Below, one piece after another: positions 48,769 to 60,190 of a stretch of DNA of 64,000 nucleotides. This stretch comes from Primulina eburnea (taxonomy: Eukaryota > Streptophyta > Magnoliopsida > Lamiales > Gesneriaceae), in contig NC_133102.1 of NCBI RefSeq assembly GCF_022965805.1, positions 8,998,885-9,062,884 of the forward strand, in the 5' to 3' direction. Each line of letters starts with the position of its first letter. Positions within the stretch are counted from its first letter, which is position 1. Made by a program: the position numbers and the translations under genes. The notes below the pieces were generated by a model. That model searched no databases and was not told the DNA's origin. It worked only from the letters and a program-made list of their open reading frames with translations.

Positions 48769-49250
48769 ACTGCTCATGAGAAGCTACTCACACGGGATAG
48801 ATTATAGTTTGTGACTGAAAAGTCTTGTGTGCTATGTAAGAAAGCAGATGAATTTTTATTACACCTCTTTTTTGATTGCCCTATCTCTAAGAGTATTTGA
48901 AATGGTGTTCGATTATGACTTGGAATGCACAAAATCACGGGGTCACCTTCGACTTTATTGAAGGTATTTCGAATTGTGTATAGAGAAAATTCGACGTTGG
49001 CTAGGATGCACAGTGCGGCCTTAGCAGCTTTCATGAAGAAATAAATGTGGAATGTATAATAAAAAAAGATGAAGATTCACACTTTTAGAAGTGTTATTCG
49101 CTCTAATGACATGGTAGATTTATTGTTATGATTGGATTGTATTAGGATTTGTGTTAATTTTATTAGTCTTGGGGGTACCCAATGTATTTGTAACCTAATA
49201 TTTTTTACCATTTTAATGAATGTTTACTTCATTGAAAAAAAAAAAAAAGA
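48769..49250 (+). pseudogene. 5'-truncated LINE 3' end with zf-RVT-like remnant and poly(A)
   Basis: Reading plus with stops ignored gives KLLTRDRL, CVLCKKADEFLLHLFFDCP and VRLxLGM. This is the typical zinc-binding region after the RT of plant LINEs, with C-X2-C followed by His and CP. It has at least three in-frame stops. It ends in a 14-base poly(A) at 49235-49248. No RT or endonuclease part is present. 49251-49528 holds nothing recognisable. Confidence 0.65.
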
Positions 49251-49533
49251 AAGGAGAAGTCTTTATATGAACATCCATATATGCTTGAGTTGTTGCTTGA
49301 GTACCAAGAAACATAACTTTTGGTAGGATCGAAAATACATGATCTTACCATTACCATAACAAATATAATTTTGTTAAATATTCCTGTGTTGGCACCGTGA
49401 CAAGCGTTGAAAATGTGAATCTCACAATTTGCAACAATGATAACTTTTGACCGAATGAAACACGTTCGAGCTTGACAAAACTAAAGATTCATTTCAATAA
49501 ATCATAACAGTACATTAAACTTATAAACATACT

Positions 49534-50466
49534 TGATGATACCCTGGAAAGGGCTCGGGTCATTCTTGGACTCGGGCGGAAAGAGAACTTACACGAGTCA
49601 AATTCCAAATTGCTGGGAAGAGTAGAGCATGGGTAAAATTTGACCATAGAGCATGGGTAAAATTTGACCAGGGTCCTCCAGCCCGGCCAGGGTGGCCAGG
49701 GTCTCCAGCCCCGCCAGGGTGACCAGCCCGGCCAGGGTGACCAGCCCGACCAGGGTGACCAGGGTTCTCCAGCCCGGCCAGGGTGACCAGGGTGACCAGG
49801 GTTCTCCAGCCCGACCAGGGTGACCAGGGTTCTCCACAAGACCCGAACAGTGTCTATGCACTATAATCGAGGTCATCCTCTTCAGCAGCCGGGCAGGGAG
49901 ATGCCTGGGCTCTACTCACCCCGGGCAACCAGAAGCTCGGGCTCTCATGCAAGCTCCCTGGAACTTTCTACTCGGGCTACCTCGAGAAGCGCACCACACT
50001 CGAGTGTATCGGTATGGGCAGTCTTATCTGTCAGAACTACAGGGGTTTGGCGTGTCAGAGAAACTATCAGAAGTAGGATGGCTTGACAGGAAGTCAACAT
50101 CAAAGGCTATGAGTGGTAGGTGTACACGCAAGTCGAGGTAATCATCATTACTTCTCTTACTATAAATGGCAGGTATGTTTCTCATTTAAAAGGGGGCTGA
50201 ATCCTGAGTATTGGCACTCACATATATTCGCACATATATCGCCATTTTCTCTCATCTTCAACCTGCTGACTTAAGAATCGGAGTGGCCACGCTGGACACC
50301 CCTCCGGCGCCCATTCACGAGTTCATCTCCTTGTCTGCAGGTCACAGTGGAAGCTATAGCTCACAGATTCATCTACTTTGCTCAAATTCTCAAACACTAT
50401 AAATTATTGATAGCAGATCCGGTGGAGCACCCGACCCGGCTCACCCATTTCACCAGGATCGCATCA
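49534..50466 (+). repeat. Tat 5' LTR (type Y)
   Basis: 933 bp, TGATGATACCC ... GGATCGCATCA. From 49545 it matches 62120-62963. A TATA-like CTATAAATGG is near 50161. Confidence 0.88.
49636..49855. repeat. GACCAGGGT minisatellite in Tat LTR
   Basis: Short units built on GCCCGGCCAGGGT and GACCAGGGT, with TTCTCCA links. The copy number differs between the two LTRs (the 3' copy at about 62215-62335 is shorter by roughly 80 bp), a typical slippage difference. Confidence 0.75.
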
Positions 50467-50467
50467 T

Positions 50468-50485
50468 TGGCGCCGTCTGTGGGAA
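50468..50485 (+). other. Tat primer-binding site
   Basis: TGGCGCCGTCTGTGGGAA begins within two bases of the LTR end. This is the PBS form common in Tat/Athila-type plant gypsy elements. Confidence 0.75.
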
Positions 50486-50510
50486 AACACGTTGAGCTTG
50501 AGACGTTGAT

Positions 50511-51660
50511 ATGGCTCGTACTAGGAGAACAAACCAAGATAACTCTCGGGCCCAGGGGGATGGAGGACAATCCTCGAGACAAACGGGTGCTAATAACATT
50601 GGACAGAATCTCGTAACCATGACCCAGGAGGAGCTTAAGAAAGTTATGGCCGACGCAATAATTCAAGCTATGGCCAGGAAAGAAGTTTCTCGGCCTATTA
50701 CGCCGCCCGAGCAAGAGCAAGAGCATGATCAGGAGCAGGAGCAGGAGCAGGGATTGGGGGGGGGGGGGAGGAAGTGAGTGGAGATAACGTGGATTATAGT
50801 GTCGGGTCAAAAGCTCCGACTACAGCAGAGGAGTTGAGAGAGTTGAAGCAGAAGATGAAGGTCCTGGAGGGACAGTTGGAGAGCCGTAGCACTACCCGGG
50901 TCGTTGCCAGAGGGTGCCCGTTTGCTGATGTTATTGTCCGGGAACCTCTTCCCGGGAATTTCAAGTCTGCCAAAGTAAAATATTACGATGGCAATGCGGA
51001 CCCGGAGGAGCATCTAGCCAGATTCGAGAACATGGCCATGTTGCACTGCTACGCTGATCGAATCAAGTGCAAGGTGTTCTTGACAACTATGGTGGACTCC
51101 GCCCAGAGATGGTTTGAGGGTTTGCCCCCTCAAAGTGTGCATTCTTTCAGAGATTTCCAAAAGATATTCCTACACCACTTCAGAGAAGTACATAAATATG
51201 GAGGAAACTCAGAAACAAAAGAGAGAAGTCGTGAGGAAAGAAAGAGGAGACCGGGTATCTAAACCCGAGGAGAGGGGACAAAAGAGGGGCATCAGGGCAT
51301 TTCTCTCATCATGTGCCTCTGAAAATTGCCCGAGAGAGGGAGGTGCAGGAGTGTAGTAGAGACTTGGCCCCGGACCATCAATTGTCCCGGCCAGAAAAAA
51401 CAGGATTTTGCTCTCTTCATAAGTTAGGCTACCATAACACTGAGGATTGCAAAGTTTTGAAGGGCAACTTTGTCGCACCTTCCCTCACAAGACCTATCAG
51501 CAATTCCCAGATGCCAAGATTGCCACTGTGGACACCCCGGCAGCCAGGATCTAGCTTTCGGGGAGGAGGTATCAGAAGCAATCCTTGGATCGAACCCGGA
51601 ATGAGAAGGGGGCCCGAGCCTGAGCAAAGGAAGAAGTCGCCCCCGGTTATAGGGACCATT
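50511..51660 (+). pseudogene. gag: Tat gag, frameshifted and internally deleted
   Basis: Starts at ATG 50511 (MARTRRTNQDN), with a Glu/Gln repeat (QEQEHDQEQEQEQ). It hits a run of 13 G at 50756-50768 and then continues in another frame: the gag domain has NADPEEHLARFENM, QRWFEGLPPQSVHSF and KIFLHHF. It ends at 51262. The residues usually found after the LHHF motif are missing. A zinc-binding-like CSLHKLGYHNTEDCKVLK follows in the next frame (51313 on). The G-run could also be an assembly length error. Confidence 0.75.
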
Positions 51661-52197
51661 AAGATGATATCCGCAGGCTCTATTGATGGAGACTCTAACC
51701 GGGCAAGGAAGTCAAGGAGTAGGAAAGAGTGTTTAGAGGTGGAAGGGGCAGGGAGGAGTGAGGCGGTGATCAGTTTCGGCCCGGAGGATTTGAGAGGGGT
51801 GAATCTACCCCATAAAGACGCTCTGATGATCCAGGCCCGAGTGGCGAATTACGATATTCTGCGAATCTTCGTAGACTCGGGCAGTTCTGTAAATGTAATT
51901 TTCAAAGATGCTTTTCTGCAGATGGATTTGCAGGGTTATCACCTGGAAACAGTGGAAACTGCTCTTTTTGGCTTCGCCGGTCACGTTGTTTATCTGGAGG
52001 GGGAGATTATTTTACCTCTGACCTTGGGCTCTCACGATCTCAAGAAAACAGTGATGACTTCTTTCACTGTGGTGGACTCCCCATCATCTTATAACATCAT
52101 CCTTGGGAGGCCAGCCATGAACGAGCTAAGGGCTGTGGCATCTACCTACCACCAGAAAATAAAGTTTCCTGTGGGACCCAGGGTAGGAGAAGTCTGA
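51661..52197 (+). pseudogene. Tat aspartic protease region
   Basis: This is the C-terminal part of the open frame 51313-52197. VDSGSSVNVIF contains the D-S/T-G catalytic motif of retroviral-type proteases, followed by LGRPAMNEL. It ends at a TGA just before the RT frame. Confidence 0.75.
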
Positions 52198-52283
52198 GAG
52201 ACCAACCGTCTTCTCGGAAGTGTTATGTAGAGGCGGTCCGGGCGGATCAGATCAGGTCTAAGAGGGAGGGGAAGAGGGCTAAG

Positions 52284-53401
52284 GTGGATAAAGCAGGAGG
52301 AAGGATAGTCGAGGAAGGGGAGATACATTTTGTAGCAGAGGAAGAGCAGGAGGCAGTGGAAATTGGGCCAGGCCAGCAAATCCGGGTGGCTCGGGATCTT
52401 GACATATCCACCTGGGTAAGTTTAATTAAATGTTTAAAAACTAATATCCATGTGTTTGCCTGGTCCCAGCAGGAGCTTACAGGGATTTCTCCCTTTATAT
52501 TGGAGCATCATTTGAACATCCTCCCGGGGTCTCACCCGGTAAAACAAAAAAAGAGGCACTTTGGTCCTGAAAAGGACAAAGTCATTAACGATCAAGTGAA
52601 GGAACTCTTGAAGGCGGGGCATATCAGGGAAATTCAATTCCTTACGTGGCTCTCCAATGTGGTCTTAGTGCCCAAATCTACTGGGAAGTGGCGTATGTGC
52701 GTAGACTTCCGCGATCTAAACAAGGCATGCCCCAAAGATCATTACCCGCTGCCTAGGATCGATCAGCTGGTGGATTCCACCTCGGGCTATGAACTGCTGA
52801 GTTTCATGGATGCGTACCGGGGGTATCACCAAATTCCCTTGGCCAAAAATGATCAAGACAAAGCCAGTTCGTCACCTCGGGAGGTACATTTTGTTATATT
52901 GTAATGCCTTTCGGGTTGAAGAATGCAGGGGCTACTTATCAACGTCTTATGGACAAAGTATTCGAAAAAAAGCTGGGGCGGAACGTGGAGGTGTATGTGG
53001 ATGATATTCTGGGCAAGACCCGGGAGGTCACTGGTTTCATTAATGATCTGGATGAAACTTTTGCCACTCTCATGAAATATGGGATCAAGCTTAACCCTGC
53101 CAAGTGTATTTTTGGCGTAAAGAGTGGCAAATTCTTAGGATTCATGGTGACAGAGCGGGGAATCGAGGTAAATCCGGAGAAGGTCAAATCTGTCTTATGC
53201 ATGCCCTCTCCCCAATCTGTAAAAGAAGTACAAAAGCTGACGGGGAGGATTGCCACCCTTTCTCGATTTATTTCCCGGTCAGCACACAGAAGTTACCCTT
53301 TCTTTCAAATCTTGAGAAAGGCCCAACAATTCGGGTGGAACGATAAGTGTGAGCAAGCCTTCCAGGATTTGAAATCCAATCTTGCAGAGCTCCCTATTTA
53401 A
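52284..53401 (+). pseudogene. Tat reverse transcriptase, one frameshift
   Basis: The first frame (52284-52904) carries DFRDLNKACPKDHYPLPRID and SFMDAYRGYHQI. The second (52904-53401) carries MPFGLKNAGATYQR and the catalytic YVDDIL. The change of frame is at about 52900. It ends at a TAA at 53399-53401. Confidence 0.85.
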
Positions 53402-54240
53402 GTAAAGTCAGAGCCCGGGGAGAAATTATTCCTATATTTATCCACTACCGAGCACGCTGTCAGCTCAGTTTTGATCAAAGAAGAAGGCTCTGATCAGATG
53501 CCTGTCTATTATGTCAGCCATGCTCTAAGAGGGCCCGAGCTCCGGTATATGTGAAGTGGAAAAGGTTGCTTTGGCTTTGATCATGACCGCCCGGAAGCTA
53601 AGGCCTTACTTCTTATCACATCAAATACTGGTTCTTACCAATAGCCCTCTGGGCAGAATCATGACTCATTCAGAGGTATCTGGGCGAATGATCAAGTGGA
53701 CGATAGAGTTGGGGAGTATGATATCGAATAAAAATCACGGGTGGCTATTAAAGCGCAAGCTTTATCGGACTTCTTATCTTAGATGATCCAGCCCAGCAAA
53801 GAGGAGGTATGGAGAGTATTTGTAGATCGGGCATCTAGCCTTGCGGGATGCGGAGTGGGGGTTGTGATAATATCCCCCCTGGGAGAGAAAATTAAACTAG
53901 CACTGAGGATTGATTCCCAGGTAACCAACAACGAGGCCGAGTACGAGGCCGTATTAGCTGGAATCCGAGCTGCCCGGGAAGTTGGTGATTCCCGGATTAT
54001 TCTTTATTCTGATCGCCACTGATCACGCAACAGATAAAGGGTATATATGAGGCTAAGGATGATAGGATGTTAAAATATCTACAGCTCATCAAAGCCCGAG
54101 CAGAGGTCTTTGCGGATTGGAGTATTGAACAAATACCCCGAGAAGAGAACAGCGAGGCAGACACTCTGGCAAAATTGGCCGCCTCATTAGCGGAAATGAG
54201 CACCCGGGAAATATTGCATGTCTCCCGTCTGATCCTCTCA
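53402..54240 (+). pseudogene. Tat RNase H plus second, archaeal-type RNase H, broken
   Basis: The first RNase H is fragmentary (YYVSHALRGPELRY, then a stop and frameshift at about 53553). The second, 53783 onward, has WRVFVDRASS, VTNNEAEYEAVLAGIRAA and YSD, followed after a frameshift at about 54018 by EADTLAKLAA. These supply the D, E, D and D of the aRNH catalytic set. The Gly after VD in the usual VDGAS is Arg here. The dual RNase H arrangement is the mark of the Tat lineage. Confidence 0.75.
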
Positions 54241-55500
54241 ACGGAGGAGGAAATGGCTCCAGATCCAGAAAACTCCTGGATGACACCCTTGATGAGATTC
54301 ATTGAAAGAGGTGAGCTACCCGGAGACAGAATTCAAGCTCAAAAAATTAAGAGGCAAGCTCCCAGGTTTGTTCTCTTGAATACTATTTTATATAGAAGAT
54401 CGTTCCAGGGACCTCTCTTAAAGTGCTTACTCGAAAGAGAAGTAGACTATGTACTCCGAGAGATTCATGAAGGATGTTGTGTGGAACACCTCGGAGGAAT
54501 GTCTTTGGCTCGCAAAACAATGCTTGCCGGATTTTGGTGGCCCACCCTTGGTCGAGATGCAGCTCGGGTGGTTCAAACCTGTGAGGGCTGTCAACACCAT
54601 GCAAACTTCAGACATAGCCCAGCTACTCTCATGAAGCCTATCTGGGCATCTTGTCCCTTTGATCAATGGGGCATGGATATCGTGGGACCTTTCCCAGTTG
54701 TTCGAGCTCAGAAGAAATTTTTATTAGTAGCAGTCGATTATTTTTCCAAATGGGTAGAAGCTGAGCCCTTAGCAAAGATTACCGAGCTAGAAGTGCTAAA
54801 ATTCCTATGGAAGAATATTGTGTGCAAGTTTGGAGTACCCCGAAGACTATTCTCAGATAATGGCAGACAATTTCATGGCAAAGGAATTGTTTCATGGTGC
54901 CAGGAAATGAAGATTACTCAATCTTTTACTTCTGTTGCTTATCCTCAAGCAAACGGCCAAACAGAAGTTGTCAATAGAATTATTGTACATGCATTAAAGA
55001 CGAGACTTCAAGGCAAAGGAAAGGATTGGGTTGAAGAATTACCTGGTGTTCTTTGGGCTTACAGAACTACTCCTCGGGCACCTACTCGAGAAACACCTTT
55101 TAGCTTGGTATATGGCTCTGAGGCAGTCCTTCTAGTTGAGATTGGAAAGATTTCCTCTCGGATAGAATCTTATCCGGACGCAAATAACCAAAGCCGGACC
55201 ATAGAATTGGACTTAGTGGAGGAAAAGAGATACCAAGCGCTCATTCGAATGGAAGCATACAGAGGTCGAGTAATGAAATCTTACAATAAGAAGGTCCGAG
55301 TCCGAAAATTCCAAATCGCGGATTTAGTCATGAAAAAAGTCAACCCTGCTGGAGAGGTCGGGAAGTTAGAAGCAAAATGGGAAGGACCCTATAAAATCAC
55401 CCGGAGGGTCAGCTCAAAATCTTTTTATCTGGAAGATGCGCGAGGACGCTCTCTCAAGAGACCTTGGAATGTATTTAATTTAAAGCAGTATTATACGTAA
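54241..55500 (+). pseudogene. Tat integrase, open
   Basis: Part of the open frame 54067-55500. The HHCC region is near 54460-54600 (CEGCQHH), the core has WGMDIVGPF, FSDNGRQFHG and PQANGQTEVVNRI, and the C-terminal part ends RPWNVFNLKQYYT. It shows no break of its own, but there is no intact upstream gag-pol to express it. Confidence 0.85.
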
Positions 55501-55599
55501 CAGATGTAATCGATTCATTAAGGATATAAATGAAAGACTTGCTTTTCTCGAAAGAATTGTATTATTGTATCAATTGTTCCGGAAGAAAAAGTAAAAAGC

Positions 55600-56440
55600 C
55601 CAGGGCACTACACCCTGGCTCGGGGCTCCGTACCAAGACCATTCCCAAGTCCCGGACATGCTCTCCGGCCCAAGGCTCCGCACCTTGGTTCTCAAAAGTC
55701 CAGGGCACTACACCCTGGCTCAGGGGTCCGTACCTCGACCATTCTCAAGTCCCGGGACATGCTCCCTGGCCCAAGGCTCCGCACCTTGGTTCTCAAAAGC
55801 CCAGGGCACTACACCCTAGCTCGGGGCTCCGTACCTCGACCATTCCCAAGTCCCGGGACATGCTCCCCAGCCCAAGGCTCCGCACCTTGGTTCTCAAAAG
55901 CCCAGGGCACTACACCCTGGCTCGGGGCTCCGTACCTCGACCATTCCCAAGTCCCGGGACATGCTCCCCGGCCCAAGGCTCCGCACCTTGGTTCTCAAAA
56001 GCCCAGGGCACTACACCCTGGCTCGGGGCTCCGTACCTCGACCATTCCTAAGTCCCGGGACATGCTCCCCGGCCCAAGGCTCCGCACCTTGGTTCTCAAA
56101 AGCCCAGGGCACTACACCCTGGCTCAGGGTTCCGTACCTCGACCATTCCCAAGTCCCGATACATGCTCCCCGGCCCAAGGCTCCGCACCTTGGTTCTCAA
56201 AAGCCCAGGGCACTACACCCTGGCTCGGGGCTCCGTACCTCGACCATTCCCAAGTCCCGAGACATGCTCCCCGGCCCAAGGCTCCGCACCTTGGTTCTCA
56301 AAAGCCCATGGCACTACACCCTGGATCGGGGCTCCGTAGCTCGACCATTCCCAAGTCCCGGGACATGCTCCCCGGCCCAAGGCTCCGCACCTTGGTTCTC
56401 AAAAGCCCAGGGCACTACACCCTGGCTCGGGGCTCCGTAC
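55600..56440 (+). repeat. 101-bp tandem repeat, about 8.3 copies, made of serial hairpins
   Basis: CAGGGCACTACACC recurs at 55601, 55701, 55802, 55903, 56004, 56105, 56206, 56307 (as CATGG) and 56408. Each unit holds inverted repeats with 6-bp arms and ~7-nt loops: CCAGGG/CCCTGG, TCGGGG/CCTCGA (with a G-T pair), CCGGG/CCCGG and CCAAGG/CCTTGG. Because 101 is not a multiple of three, long overlapping ORFs arise in all three frames; these are not called as genes. Confidence 0.92.
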
Positions 56441-56786
56441 TTCGATTATGAAGGTCTGAAGATCTCCTTTATAAACCAAGCTTCCCACTCTTAGAATATG
56501 AACCCGTGCATAGAATCCGGGTCTAGCAAGGTTGGCACCTTAACTTCTTACCGAATATAAAGTACCTGATTCGCCATAAGGGTCGAGATCCCGGGCAAGA
56601 ATTTAGCACGCTTGAGTGGTTCCTAGCACTTGAAGAGTGTTATGCGTTTATTTAAGAGCAAATGTATCATGCGGTCGTTGAAGAAAAGAATAGATCGAGA
56701 TATGGCGAAAAAGAAAATCGTTTTTATAACATAAGCCCGGAGGCGCAAATTACAAAAGAAAATATGGGAATACAAAGAAACAAATC

Positions 56787-59029
56787 TTAGACTAGATCTT
56801 CGGCAGTAGATTTTTCCCCGGCATCTTCGGGAGCGATCTCGGTCTCCTTATCAGCAGCATCGTCCTTGGGAAGGGAATCGATGGCTCTGTCTATGTCCGG
56901 AAAGCCCTCTTTGTCTATCGGGATCAAGCCCTCCTCTTCAAATTGTTCTCGGCACTTCTCGAAGCCGATTTTGAAGTAATTGTACGATCTATCCTCAACC
57001 GCCGCTTGAAAATCCGAAGATTGGAGGAAAACTGTCTTCCACTCCCCTTGGGTAAGTTGGAAGAGCTTGAGCTTGTCCTCGGCCGCCGCAACTCGGTGTT
57101 GCTGAAGAGTGGCTTCTTCCTCGATATAACGAGCCCGGGACTCTAGAAAAGCAATTTGCTTCTGAGAAGCTTCTTCTCGAGCCAAACTTTCGTCCCGAGC
57201 ATGCTGAGTCGAGACCAATTGTTGATTGGCCATTTCCAAGGAAGCAAGGAGACCGGTAACCTTCTCCTCGTGCAGCTTCTCAGCCCGGGCGATCTCCCCC
57301 CGAAGTTGGTCTTGGATTTCTTGAGTCGCCCGAGCCTGCCTGTTCGTCTTGGTAGCTGCTACAGCCACCTCCTCGAAGGCCGAGATTATCATTTGAGCAG
57401 CCTGAACGAAAACAAAGTTCAAAAATAATAGGCCGGTAAGAATGTTATACGAAAGGAAGGAGAGCTTACAGAGAAAAGCCGATATGATCCCTCAAGAAAC
57501 CTGCTACTAGCAGGGACACTCTTCAAAAAAATTGCTTCAAGAGGACGAAGCATCTGCTTGAAACGCTTTGCACCACTAGCAGTAGCTCCCTCGAAAAAAA
57601 TGTTATTCAAAGGAAGCTCAGGGGTGGGGACCTCAGCGGGCTGTTGGGGAGGCTGGGATCGGGTAGATTGGGAAGCACCTGGATCATCCTCAGGTGGGCT
57701 TTCAAGAATGACCAGCTCGGGCTCTGCCACAGCTCTTCTTTTCCTCTGACTTAGAGGGACGAGATCCTCAGTTTCCTCTGAAGTCTCAGCCATCACCCGG
57801 AGGGTGTCATCCCGGGGAGGATCCTCCCTGGTAACTTCGATTCTCTGGGACGCATCCTCGGCAGCTCGCTTCTTTTCCGCTTCAATAGTAGCGCGGTGAG
57901 CTGCTAGATCTTTCTCCCGGGCGGTTTTCTCAGCTGCCCTTCTCTTAGCAAAAGCTGCCTGCATCTCGGAATTATCTGCACAGAGAAGAAATAAAGATAA
58001 GTAAATGGAGAGGGAAACGAAGAAGAAAAAAAAAGCGATAAGGCGGAAAGGTTAATTACCGGGTTGAGAGCCCGAGCCCACCACCTCATCAATTATGCGG
58101 TCTTCGAGATCCTCAGGCCGGGGACTCAACCCGTAAGTAGTCAGATTTTCATCAGAGATGAGGGTGGAGGACGAATATTTGCGCCCCTATACCAGATCTT
58201 GACTGATAAGGACGGGCTCTTCAAATTTATAAGTCCCGGGAAGGGAAGGTTGTGTGGGAAGAGAGGAGAGAAAGCCCGTTAGACAGGGAAGATCCCCTGA
58301 AAGTCGAATAAAGAAGTATCTTCCTTTCCACCCTTTCTGCGAAGAGGTTATGTCATCAAGGAAGCGGGTATTTTGCCGGGCGGTCAAGGAAAAGGCATTA
58401 TCCCCAAATCGACAAGAAAAATAGTAGTGAAGGATGAGAGGATTAATGAGAAACTCGTTCATTCGGAAAAGATCATAGGTGGCAGCCATTATTCTAAAGG
58501 AGTTAGGGTGAAATTGGTTAACTGGTACACCAAAAAATTTGGCGACTGCAATGAAGAAAGGATGAACAGGAAATCGGAGACCATTCTTAATTTGGTCTCG
58601 AAAGAAAGTGGTGTACCCGGGAGGGGGGTTGTTGGCTCTATCAGAAGGCCCGGGTATCAGAATAGAAAGAGTAGGAGGAATATGGGCTAAGGCCCGAAGT
58701 TCCGCACCAGCCTCTGAGCGCAGGGTACTGCTCAGAGTGGAGAACCAAGGAACTCCCGGGGCCTCGGTATGAGGAAGGCCCGCAGTTCGGGCTTTACCCT
58801 TACCTTTCTTTTTGGCAAGAGCTCTGGAGTGGCTAGAACTAGAGGGTTTAGAAGAAGAAAGGGGTTTAGTTTGGTGGGCTACTGGTTTTTTAACCGGTTT
58901 GGTGATAGAGCGGCGGGGGGGGGGGGGGGGGGGGGGGGGATTGAGAGGCATCAGAGCGCAATGCGCGGATTCATCGCTAGGCGAGCCGCGCGCATTGGCT
59001 CCCGACGTAGAAGAAGTGGAATCAGACAT
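56787..59029 (-). pseudogene. Tat gene C: three-exon antisense gene, Transposase_28-like domain and coiled coil
   Basis: Predicted exons are 59029-58060, 57975-57470 and 57401-56787. The introns are 84 and 68 bp, both GT-AG, and keep the frame (phases 1 and 0). The total is 696 codons with one TAG at 58187-58189. Exon 1 has a Ser/Pro-rich start with a proline run encoded by 23 C/G. A domain follows with FFRDQIKNGLRFPVHPFF and VNQFHPNSFRIM, resembling the Pfam family Transposase_28 (putative gypsy-type transposon). Exon 2 is charged (KRRAAEKTAREKDLAAH). Exon 3 is a long coiled coil (EIQDQLRGEIARAEKLHEEKV) with an acidic tail. It is antisense to pol. The function is unknown; Grande gene23 is a known antisense precedent. 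Confidence 0.75.
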
Positions 59030-59187
59030 TTTGGGAAAGAAAAACTTACGAATAGGTAGGGAAGACGGTGGGGAGGTCGCCGGAGGAGAATGAATTTGCA
59101 CGCCGAAGAAGGAGAGAAAAAAGCGCAAGAGCTCTGCTAAAAGTTCGAATTCAAGAATGATTTTGGTAAAAAATTGGGAACCACTAC

Positions 59188-59197
59188 TTATAAAAGG
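59188..59197 (-). promoter_or_regulatory. TATA-like box of Tat gene C
   Basis: Minus-strand CTTTTATAAG, about 160 bp before the ATG at 59029. A G-box CACGTG at 59355-59360 lies farther upstream. Confidence 0.45.
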
Positions 59198-59715
59198 AGG
59201 GACTCGATTTCTACCGTTGATTTGCATCCAATCGGATGGTCGAGATGATCCTCGGGAATCGGTAAGTATGTGAAGGGACACACGCAATCATTAAAATGTC
59301 AGGCTTATCGATTCCTCGGAATGCGAAACGTTATTGACCGTTGGAGTAAAGGAGCACGTGTCATTTCGATGCTACGTTAATAAGCCAAGAGGTTTTTGAG
59401 ATCCCGGCGAGGTTGTCTCGTAACCCGGAAAATCTAGTGACCCAGGGTGACGATCTCTAGATCCGGGTAAGTGCGAGGCCCCGGCATCTTGTTTATAATC
59501 CGAAGATTTGATGACCCGGGATTATGTTTTGAGTCCGGGGGGGGGGGGTACCAGACCCCGGAATCATATTTTGGTCAGGTATGTCACGAAGGCGTTTCAG
59601 TTTTAAAGATCGAGTTATTACGATTTATTGTACATCTGTTGTTTCAGTGCGCGTAAATTCGTACAGATTTGTTTGCAGAAGAGTAATAAAGCAATAAAAA
59701 TCAATAAAGTTTTCA

Positions 59716-60147
59716 TTACATAAAATAACGTCGAACAATTATGTTATCCATTATGTGAGATACAGAATCCTGCCACTCTGTTATCCAATTAGTCAACTCG
59801 TGAATTCGGAGGCTGACAAAGGATTCATCAGTCATTATCTTGTTCAGCGCATGCCATTCTTTCCACAGCATCATGTGTCGCAGAACTTCGTCATCAGCCA
59901 GATCTGTCACCCGATCTACTACAAATTCTCGGGTATACTTCCTTGCTCTTGCTCTTTGTACTCGAGTAGGGGCGAGACGATTGCGGTAGGTATTATCCAG
60001 GTCTTGAACCTTGAACCATACGTTCATGACCTTCACCCAGATAAGGTCTTCAATGGTTTTCTTTAAATCCTCCATATAAGGACGCATGGCGTCAGTCACT
60101 AGGACATGAGTACTGCTGCAAGCACTGGAACCACTTGAACTCGACAT
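59716..60147 (-). CDS. Tat mini-gene B, antisense, 143 aa
   Basis: I prefer the ATG at 60147 (MSSSSGSSACSSTHV) over the in-frame ATG at 60180, because the latter lies only 3 bp from the TATA box and the copia 2 homologue starts at the matching position. The protein is helical and shares ACSSTHV, LWKEWH and the ELxxW...DSV region with copia 2 mini-gene B. It is intact. No signal peptide, membrane segment or known domain is seen. Confidence 0.75.
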   Translation of the reverse strand: MSSSSGSSACSSTHVLVTDAMRPYMEDLKKTIEDLIWVKVMNVWFKVQDLDNTYRNRLAPTRVQRARARKYTREFVVDRVTDLADDEVLRHMMLWKEWHALNKIMTDESFVSLRIHELTNWITEWQDSVSHIMDNIIVRRYFM

Positions 60148-60182
60148 TTTAGATTGATGATCGCCTTGCATTTCTACCATCT

Positions 60183-60190
60183 TATTTATA
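60183..60190 (-). promoter_or_regulatory. TATA box of Tat mini-gene B
   Basis: Minus-strand CCTATAAATAAG, 36-43 bp before the ATG at 60147. A G-box CACGTG at 60295-60300 is 148 bp before the ATG. A CGATTGG (CCAAT-type) element is near 60235. Confidence 0.6.

Noticed and set aside
51209..51659. Minus-strand ORFs opposite Tat gag/protease
   Set aside because: Shadows of the plus-strand coding frames; not in the region where the genuine antisense genes lie.
55530..56494. Three long overlapping ORFs (174-230 aa) on the plus strand
   Set aside because: They result from a 101-bp tandem repeat lacking stops; repeats of a length not divisible by three give the same peptides in every frame.
58769..59093. 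Plus-strand ORFs with a glycine run
   Set aside because: Antisense shadow of gene C exon 1; the glycine run is the G23 homopolymer.
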